The translations under genes were made by a program, and so were the position numbers. From positions 1 to 36,495 of the forward strand of contig JARLGM010000057.1 in assembly GCA_031292755.1 (NCBI GenBank): a DNA stretch of 36,495 nt, read 5' to 3'. This document shows, one piece after another, positions 30,983 to 36,495 of this stretch. Source of the DNA: Candidatus Sulfopaludibacter sp. (GTDB lineage Bacteria; Acidobacteriota; Terriglobia; Bryobacterales; Bryobacteraceae). The notes under the pieces were generated by a model. The model saw only the letters and a program-made list of their open reading frames with translations. It did no database searches and had not been told where the DNA came from. How positions within the stretch are numbered: the first letter of the stretch is position 1; each line of letters opens with the position of its first letter.

Positions 30983-32002
30983 ATGAAGCGCAGATCCGCG
31001 ATTCTGGTGGCTGTTCTGGCTGCACTCAGCACCCTGTCCCCGAGCACTTTTGCCGACGACAAAAAGAACCCCAAGAACGACCCCGACGCCATCGGCGATC
31101 GCAAAGTGGGCGATGGCGTCAACTTCTACTCCCTGGAAAAGGAAATCGCACTCGGAAAGGGCTTGGCCCAGGAAGTGGAGCGCGAAGCCAAAGTCATCGA
31201 TGATCCGGTGATCGCCGAATACGTGAACCGCGTGGGCCAGAATCTGGTTCGAAACTCCGACGCCAAGGTCCCCTTCACCATCAAAGTCCTGGATACTGAA
31301 GAAGTCAACGCGTTTGCCCTTCCGGGCGGCTTTTTCTTCGTGAACTCCGGTTTAATTCTGAAAACCGAGACCGAGGCGGAGCTGGCCGGTGTGATGGCTC
31401 ATGAGATTGCCCATGTAGCCGCCCGCCACGGCACCAGGCAGGCCACCAAGGGGCAACTCATGCAGATCGGCGCACTTGCCGCCATGATTGCCACGGGCGG
31501 CTGGGCCGGATACGCGATCCAGCAGGGAGCGGGCGTGCTCATTCCCATAAGCTACCTCACGTTCACCCGCGCCTACGAACGGGAAGCAGATTTTTTCGGC
31601 CTACAATACATGTATAAAGCAGGTTACGATCCGACGGCCTTTGTGGACTTTTTCGAAAAGATCGAAACCCTTGAAAAGAAGAAGCCTGGCAGCATTTCCA
31701 AGGTGTTCTCCACCCACCCGATGACAGATGACCGTATTAAGGCCGCGCAGGGGGAGATTCAAAAGGACCTGCCGTCGAAGCCCGAATACGTCGTGAACAC
31801 CTCCGAATTCAACGACGTTAAGGCACGTCTGGCCATGATGCATGGCCGTCGCAAGATTGATAACTCCGATCCCAATAAGCCGACCTTGCGCCGCGCTCCC
31901 GGGACCGGCACACCGGACGCCAATCCCGACGGCACCCAGCCTAAGACGGATGAGCAGGATCGCCCCACGCTGAAGCGCCGCGACACCGGTGGGAATAACT
32001 AA
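30983..32002 (+). CDS. Periplasmic M48-family zinc metalloprotease
   Basis: 339 residues. A Sec signal (KRRSAILVAVLAALSTLSPSTFA) leads to an M48 catalytic domain with HEIAH at 140-144 and the third zinc ligand Glu201 in YEREADFFGLQYM. LNAFALPGGF-like VNAFALPGGFFFVNSGLI and SKVFSTHPMTDDRI are also typical. The core resembles BepA/YfgC and LoiP, periplasmic proteases of outer-membrane protein quality control. The C-terminal ~75 residues have no TPRs (unlike BepA) and are hydrophilic, with a repeated PTLRR/PTLKRR motif (NKPTLRRAPGTG and DRPTLKRRDTGG). AGGAG eight bases before the ATG is a strong ribosome site. A 188-bp gap after it holds the argF control region. Confidence 0.93.
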   Translation: MKRRSAILVAVLAALSTLSPSTFADDKKNPKNDPDAIGDRKVGDGVNFYSLEKEIALGKGLAQEVEREAKVIDDPVIAEYVNRVGQNLVRNSDAKVPFTIKVLDTEEVNAFALPGGFFFVNSGLILKTETEAELAGVMAHEIAHVAARHGTRQATKGQLMQIGALAAMIATGGWAGYAIQQGAGVLIPISYLTFTRAYEREADFFGLQYMYKAGYDPTAFVDFFEKIETLEKKKPGSISKVFSTHPMTDDRIKAAQGEIQKDLPSKPEYVVNTSEFNDVKARLAMMHGRRKIDNSDPNKPTLRRAPGTGTPDANPDGTQPKTDEQDRPTLKRRDTGGNN

Positions 32003-32176
32003 GCTCGCGTTTTGTATTACCGGCACTGGCCGGCATCACCGCGGCGCAGTCCGCCGGTTTCGCCATTCGCAATAGCTTCATCGCTCGCATCGGCGATCTC
32101 AGGTCTGCCCAAGCCGCCGCGGACCTGGATGTGAGCGCGCCTTCGGGGTAAGCTTGACCTGCACTGTCTCTCTGTG

Positions 32177-32206
32177 TGATTATTCATTCAGGTGAATAAA
32201 AATTCA
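32177..32206. promoter_or_regulatory. Two ARG boxes (ArgR operator) upstream of argF
   Basis: The right box TGAATAAAAATTCA (32193-32206) is a perfect match to the ArgR consensus TGAAT-W4-ATTCA. The left box TGATTATTCATTCA (32177-32190) differs from it at few positions. Their centres are 16 bp apart, closer than the 21 bp usual in E. coli. They end 12 bp before the argF ATG. ArgR is encoded as the third gene of the same operon, so the operon is probably arginine-repressed and autoregulated. Confidence 0.85.
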
Positions 32207-32218
32207 GAAGGATCGCGA

Positions 32219-33163
32219 ATGGCAAGTGCCTTCATGACCAACCCGATTCTCAAAGCCAATACCCCAGACCTGCTGCGCGATCTCGACCTGACCAACGACG
32301 AACTGGCCTATCTCCTCGACCTGGCCGCCGATGTCAAGCAGTCGCCCTCCGACTACGCCCACGCCCTCGACAATCAGTCCATCGCCCTGCTGTTTGAAAA
32401 GCCGTCCCTGCGCACCCGCCTCACCTTCGAACTGGCCATTGCGCAGTTGGGCGGTTCCTCAGTCTTCGTCGATGGTCCCATCGGCCTTCGCGAGCCTTTA
32501 AGAGATGTTGCCCGTAACCTGGATCGATGGGTCAACGGCATCGTGGCGCGCGTCTTTTCGCAGGATACCGTGGATGGTCTGGCGCAATGGTCGCGCGTCC
32601 CGGTCATCAACGCCCTGAGCGACGCTTTCCACCCGTGTCAGGCGCTGGCCGACGTGCAAACGGTGCGGGAACATTTCGGCGACCTCAAAGGGCTCAAGCT
32701 GACCTTTGTCGGCGATGGCAACAACGTCGCCCAATCGCTGATGCTCACCACCCTGCGGCTGGGCATGGATTTCGCTTTGGCGTGCCCGCCCGGCTACCTG
32801 CCCAATCCCGACGTGGTGGCGCAGGCCGAAGGTCTGGCCGCTGTTTCCGGCGCAACCCTCGCCATCACCCACGATCCGGCGCCGGCCATGCAAGGCGCGC
32901 ACGTAGTCTACACCGACGTATGGGCCAGCATGGGTCAGGAACAGGAAGCGGTGGAACGTAAACGCGCCTTCCACAAATACCAGGTGAACGAAGAATTGTT
33001 CGAACAGGCGCGGCCTGACGCGGTTTTCATGCATTGCCTGCCCGCCAAGCGTGGCGAAGAGGTTACCGACGCGGTGATCGAAAGCGCGCGCAGCGTGGTG
33101 TTCGATGAAGCCGAAAACCGGCTGCATGCGCAGAAGGCGCTGCTGCTGATGTTGCTATCGTAA
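32219..33163 (+). CDS. argF: Ornithine carbamoyltransferase
   Basis: 314 residues. It makes citrulline from ornithine and carbamoyl phosphate in arginine synthesis. Carbamoyl-phosphate site: FEKPSLRTRLTFE with SLRTR at 63-67 (the SLRTR variant of STRTR). Also FHPCQALAD at 137-145 and the ornithine-loop MHCLPAKRGEE at about 270-280. I chose ATG 32219 with AAGGA six bases before; the earlier GTG at 32192 lies inside the ARG boxes. The start is therefore immediately downstream of the operator. The argH gene follows after 63 bp. Confidence 0.96.
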   Translation: MASAFMTNPILKANTPDLLRDLDLTNDELAYLLDLAADVKQSPSDYAHALDNQSIALLFEKPSLRTRLTFELAIAQLGGSSVFVDGPIGLREPLRDVARNLDRWVNGIVARVFSQDTVDGLAQWSRVPVINALSDAFHPCQALADVQTVREHFGDLKGLKLTFVGDGNNVAQSLMLTTLRLGMDFALACPPGYLPNPDVVAQAEGLAAVSGATLAITHDPAPAMQGAHVVYTDVWASMGQEQEAVERKRAFHKYQVNEELFEQARPDAVFMHCLPAKRGEEVTDAVIESARSVVFDEAENRLHAQKALLLMLLS

Positions 33164-33226
33164 ATTTATGAGCAAACCTGAGAATGTAGCTCTCGCCGTT
33201 TGCGGCGGGCCGGATTGGTCTGTCAA

Positions 33227-34609
33227 ATGAAACTCTGGGGCGGCCGTTTTGAAACCGGACCCTCGGAAATCTTCGAGCGCTTTTCCGGTTCGTTGGAGTT
33301 CGATCAGCGGCTGATCATCGCCGATATCCGCGGCTCGCAGGCCTTTGCGCGGGCCCTGGAACGTGTCGGCATTCTGACCGCCGAGGAGCGCGCTCAAATC
33401 GTAGATGCCTTCGACTGCATCGCCGCCGAATCTTCCGATCCAAAGTTCTTTGAAGGCGCCACCGATGAGGACGTCCACACCTTCGTCATCCGTAAGCTCA
33501 AAGAGACTGCCGGAGCGGTGGCCGATAAGATCCACACCGGCCGCAGCCGCAACGAGCAGGTCTCGCTCGATATCCGCCTCTGGCTGCGGGACGAGTGCGA
33601 CGACCTGCGGGCCCTGCTGGCCGGCGTGATGCGCCGCCTTCTGGACCTGGCCGACAAATACTCCGGCGCCGTCATCCCCGGCTACACTCATATGCGCCGT
33701 GCGCAGGCCGTGCTCTGGCCGCATTACCTGCTGGCCTATTTCGAAATGTTCGCGCGCGATTGGGAGCGTTTCGGCGACGCCCGCCGCCGCACCAATCTGT
33801 TGCCCCTCGGTTCGGGCGCACTGGCCGGCAGCGGCTTCCCGTTCGACCGCGACGCCATTGCGGAAGACCTGGGCTTCGACGGCATCACGCGCAACAGCAT
33901 GGACGTTTCCGCCGACCGCGATTTCGCCCTGGACTTCCTCTACGCCTGCACGGTCACCATGATTCACCTGAGCCGTCTGGCCGAGGATTGGATTCTGTAT
34001 TCCAGTGAAGAGTTCGGCTGGCTGGAACTGGGCGACGGCGTCACCAGCGGTAGCAGCCTGATGCCGCAGAAGAAGAATCCGGATTCCCTCGAGCTGATCC
34101 GCGGCAAGAGCGGGCGCGTCATCGGCTGCCTGACATCGCTGCTGGTCACCATGAAGGGCCTGCCCCTCACTTACAACCGCGATATGCAGGAAGACAAAGT
34201 TCCACTGTTCGATGCGGGCGACGAACTGGCCGGGTCGCTGGCTATGATGTCCACCGTCATCGAGTCCACCCGCCTGAATGCCGCCCGTCCGGCCTCCGCC
34301 GCCGAAGAGAGTTGGGTGGTGGCGACGGACCTGGCCGAAGCGCTGGCGCGCGCCGGAACGCCCTTCCACCAGGCGCACCAGATTGTGGGCCGTTTTGTGC
34401 TGGAGAGCGTGCGCAACGGCAGGAAGCCTTCGGATTGGACCGCCGAAGAGATGCGGCAGTTCGCGCCGGAATTCACCGGCGACCTGGCGGCGTTGCTGGA
34501 TCCGGCCAAGGGCATGCTCTCGCGCGAACTGCCGGGCGGCACCGGCCCCACGGCCGTGGCCTCGGCCCTGGCCGCCGCGAAACACCGGCTCGGAGATATG
34601 ATCGTATGA
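33227..34609 (+). CDS. argH: Argininosuccinate lyase
   Basis: 460 residues. It splits argininosuccinate into arginine and fumarate. The N-terminus MKLWGGRFETGPSEIFERFS is standard, as are TGRSRNEQVSLDIRLW near residue 105, PGYTHMRRAQAVLWPHYLLA near 150 and the fumarase/lyase signature GSSLMPQKKNPDSLE near 275. I chose ATG 33227; a TTG at 33200 would add nine unconserved residues. No clear ribosome site precedes it. Its stop overlaps the argR start (ATGA). argG, which makes its substrate, is not between argF and argH and not in the window. Confidence 0.96.
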   Translation: MKLWGGRFETGPSEIFERFSGSLEFDQRLIIADIRGSQAFARALERVGILTAEERAQIVDAFDCIAAESSDPKFFEGATDEDVHTFVIRKLKETAGAVADKIHTGRSRNEQVSLDIRLWLRDECDDLRALLAGVMRRLLDLADKYSGAVIPGYTHMRRAQAVLWPHYLLAYFEMFARDWERFGDARRRTNLLPLGSGALAGSGFPFDRDAIAEDLGFDGITRNSMDVSADRDFALDFLYACTVTMIHLSRLAEDWILYSSEEFGWLELGDGVTSGSSLMPQKKNPDSLELIRGKSGRVIGCLTSLLVTMKGLPLTYNRDMQEDKVPLFDAGDELAGSLAMMSTVIESTRLNAARPASAAEESWVVATDLAEALARAGTPFHQAHQIVGRFVLESVRNGRKPSDWTAEEMRQFAPEFTGDLAALLDPAKGMLSRELPGGTGPTAVASALAAAKHRLGDMIV

Positions 34610-35043
34610 CCAAGGCGTATCGTCAGGGGCAGATCCTCAAGCTGGTTCGCAGCAAGCGCATCGGCACCCAGGAAGAACTGGCCCAGGAGTTGAACACGCA
34701 GGGCATCGCCGCCACCCAGGTGACGCTCTCGCGCGACATTCGCGATCTGCGGCTGGTGAAGACGCGCGAGGGCTATAAGGAAATGGCGGCGGAGGAAATC
34801 GGCCCCCAGTTTTCCCTGCTGGCCGCCGAGTTTCTGCACGACGTGCTGCGCGCGCAGAACATGGTGATTCTGAAGACCTCGCCGGGCCATGCGAATTCCG
34901 TAGCGGTCGCGCTGGATAACGAACGGTGGCCGGAAATCATCGGCACCATCGCCGGAGACGATACCATCCTGGTGATCGCCCCGGACAATGCCACCGCGGA
35001 ATCGGTCCAGGAAAAGCTGCTGGGCTTGCTGGAAGGCACGTAG
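34606..35043 (+). CDS. argR: Arginine repressor
   Basis: 145 residues. The N-terminal winged helix (QEELAQELNTQGIAATQVTLSRDIRDLRL) binds ARG boxes; the C-terminal domain (NSVAVALDNERWPEIIGTIAGDDTILVIAPD region) binds arginine and forms the hexamer, with the conserved GDDT. It starts within the argH stop (ATGA), so it is made with the biosynthetic enzymes and probably represses its own operon through 32177-32206. The longer open frame back to 34312 lies inside argH. Confidence 0.95.
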   Translation: MTKAYRQGQILKLVRSKRIGTQEELAQELNTQGIAATQVTLSRDIRDLRLVKTREGYKEMAAEEIGPQFSLLAAEFLHDVLRAQNMVILKTSPGHANSVAVALDNERWPEIIGTIAGDDTILVIAPDNATAESVQEKLLGLLEGT

Positions 35044-35078
35044 CGCGTCGCATGCTTCCGGGCTTGGGTGCATCGCTA

Positions 35079-35084
35079 TATAAT
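35079..35084 (+). promoter_or_regulatory. -10 box of the secreted carboxypeptidase-regulatory-like gene
   Basis: TATAAT inside CTATATAATTGAGGTCGC, nine bases before ATG 35094, with GAGG (35086-35089) as ribosome site. No clear -35. Confidence 0.5.
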
Positions 35085-35093
35085 TGAGGTCGC

Positions 35094-36495
35094 ATGTGGA
35101 GATCGGCTGCTCTCCTGGCTGCCGCCGCGCCGCTTCTGCTCGCCCAGGGCACGGTGGAAGGTGTCGTCATCAATAGCATTACCCGCGCTCCCGTGCCTGG
35201 AGCCAGCATCGAACTGCTGGTCGCCGGAAAGTCCGCACACCACGCTATAGCCGGCGTGTCCGGAGCATTCCGCTTTTCTGACATCCCGCCCGGCGAATAC
35301 ACCCCCTCCTTCGATGCCGACCATTACTTTGTGTTCCAGGCGGACTCCGTTCGCATCACGTCCACCGGCGAGACCATCCACATTCAGGGGGAACTCGATC
35401 CCGCTACCAAGCTCACCGGCCACGTGCTCGACCCTGACGGCAAACCGATTCCCGGCGTCCTGGTGAGCACCTTCACCCTGACCACACGCCAGGGCATCAT
35501 GTCCTTCGTTACCGGCAAAGACGGCGCTTTTCACCCGCCCGATCTCCAACCCGGCGCCTACTATTTGCAGGCGCGCCCCAACCGCGGCGTCAACCTCCCG
35601 AAGAATATCAAGATTCAAGGGTCCATCCCCAAGCAGGACGAAAAACGAATCCTTGCCCCCACCTACTACCCCGGCGTCGCGGATAGGAGTCAGGCCACCC
35701 TCATCGTTGCCTCCGGCGGAGAGTTGAACGGCTACGATATTCACCTTCGCAGCGTCCCGGTATTCCGCATCCGCGGCACTGTCTACGACGAGACCGGCAA
35801 ACCCGCGGCTAAGGTGCCCCTCACCATCCGCGCCGCCGATATCCGGTTTGCCGAGAGTCTCACCAACCCTGACGCCGAAACCGTCTCCGCCGCCGGAGGC
35901 ACTTTCGCATTCACCGACGTCTCTCCGGGAAACTGGCGTATCGCCGCCGAATGGAAGCGCGACGAGGTCGAACTCCGCGGATACAACGTAGCCACCGTCA
36001 CCCGCCACGATGAGGAAGACGTTGCCGTGCGCCTCGCCGCCCCCTTCACCCTTGACGGCAGCACGCAACCCGAAGCGAATCTTAAGGGCGTCTACCTCAT
36101 GCCCGAAGACGCTCCCTCGCGCTACGATTCCCACGCGGGAGTGGATGACGAGGGCCAGTTTCACTTCAAGAGCGTCTACCCCGGCCGCTACCGCATCAGC
36201 CCCGCCGCCGTGAGAGGCGCCTATCTCGCGGAAGTCCGCCTCGGCGAACAGGACGTCACCGGTCAGCCCGTCGACCTTGCGCCCGGCTCTGCTCCCATCC
36301 GCCTGGTCTACGCCTTCGATGTCGGCAGCGTCCGCGGCACCGTCGAAGAGGGGGCGCACGCCATCGTCGTGCTGTTCCCGGAACGGTCCGGCGACATCCC
36401 GGCCATCGTCCGCTGCTCCGACGAAGGCAAATTCGAACTCCAGGATCTCCGCCCCGGAGACTACTCCGCCATGGCCTTCAATCGCATCGAAAGGG
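35094..36495 (+). CDS. Secreted carboxypeptidase-regulatory-like repeat protein (3' end missing)
   Basis: At least 467 residues, still open at the right edge. A short Sec signal (MWRSAALLAAAAPLLLAQG) is followed by tandem beta-sandwich units of the CarboxypepD_reg/Cna-B-like kind: TVEGVVINSITRAPVPGASI, then KLTGHVLDPDGKPIPGVLVS, FRIRGTVYDETGKPAAKVPL and SVRGTVEEGAHAIVV, each with a later F-x-F/L-x-D-(I/V/L)-x-PG-x-Y turn (for example FRFSDIPPGEYTP, FAFTDVSPGNWRI, FELQDLRPGDYSA). Such multi-unit secreted proteins are abundant in Acidobacteriota and are thought to bind surfaces or polymers. A large minus-strand open frame across it is an artefact of GC-rich third positions. Confidence 0.9.
   Translation, partial: MWRSAALLAAAAPLLLAQGTVEGVVINSITRAPVPGASIELLVAGKSAHHAIAGVSGAFRFSDIPPGEYTPSFDADHYFVFQADSVRITSTGETIHIQGELDPATKLTGHVLDPDGKPIPGVLVSTFTLTTRQGIMSFVTGKDGAFHPPDLQPGAYYLQARPNRGVNLPKNIKIQGSIPKQDEKRILAPTYYPGVADRSQATLIVASGGELNGYDIHLRSVPVFRIRGTVYDETGKPAAKVPLTIRAADIRFAESLTNPDAETVSAAGGTFAFTDVSPGNWRIAAEWKRDEVELRGYNVATVTRHDEEDVAVRLAAPFTLDGSTQPEANLKGVYLMPEDAPSRYDSHAGVDDEGQFHFKSVYPGRYRISPAAVRGAYLAEVRLGEQDVTGQPVDLAPGSAPIRLVYAFDVGSVRGTVEEGAHAIVVLFPERSGDIPAIVRCSDEGKFELQDLRPGDYSAMAFNRIER

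Noticed and set aside
35076..36359. 427-codon minus-strand open frame
   Set aside because: Antisense of the secreted carboxypeptidase-regulatory-like gene. Gly/Val/Asp-rich pseudo-protein without a start signal.
1..36495. Search for tRNA, rRNA, CRISPR arrays, transposases and phage genes
   Set aside because: No cloverleaf, rRNA signature, regularly spaced repeat, transposase motif or phage structural gene was recognised by eye on either strand.

Overview
The window is GC-rich, densely coded and very probably chromosomal DNA of an Acidobacteriota species, most like the Solibacter/Bryobacter group. This placement is inference. It rests on the mix of families: secreted carboxypeptidase-regulatory-like proteins, DUF1080, large PAS/HisKA/REC hybrid kinases, a membrane protein paired with a small MarR-like regulator, DUF2760 with paired Hsp70s, and several genes whose -10 box lies only 7-9 bases before the start codon. 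No rRNA, tRNA, CRISPR array, complete IS element or prophage gene was seen.

Layout. Bases 1-14939 read almost entirely on the minus strand. In transcription order (right to left) this block has a MerR-HTH/TPR protein, a DUF2760 protein, two tandem divergent Hsp70 proteins (the second with a long DUF3731-type C-terminus), the tRNA methylthiotransferase MtaB, a CHASE3-type hybrid histidine kinase, a MarC-family membrane protein, a second hybrid histidine kinase, and an Nramp manganese transporter fused to a universal-stress domain. A perfect 16-bp palindrome covers the transporter promoter. A partial secreted-protein gene runs off the left edge.

Bases 15000-22200 are mixed and look like accessory DNA: a six-helix membrane protein with its winged-helix regulator, an undecaprenyl diphosphate synthase, a HicA toxin and HicB antitoxin fused in one reading frame, and a ChaN/TraB-like secreted protein. 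The latter is flanked by a 94-bp duplicated gene start, one copy dead and one driving a VOC-family gene. A Tat-exported sugar isomerase-like protein, a DUF5996 protein, a UBP-type zinc finger, a DUF1080 protein, and two small genes (37 and 86 residues, the first Cys-rich) follow.

Bases 22268-28796 hold a glycogen phosphorylase, pirin and DJ-1/PfpI run, then hypC-hypD-hypE for the NiFe-hydrogenase Fe(CN)2CO cofactor, each overlapping the next. hypA, hypB, hypF and hydrogenase subunits are not in the window. After a 433-bp stretch with no recognisable gene come a Crp/Fnr regulator, a proline-rich secreted protein and an M48 metalloprotease.

Bases 32177-35043 are an arginine operon argF-argH-argR preceded by two ARG boxes, so its own product ArgR probably controls it. 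The window ends in a partial secreted carboxypeptidase-regulatory-like protein.

The best candidates for something little described are the DUF2760/Hsp70/Hsp70-DUF3731/MerR-TPR cluster, the single-chain HicA-HicB protein, the palindrome-controlled MntH-USP fusion, and the small Cys-rich gene pair.
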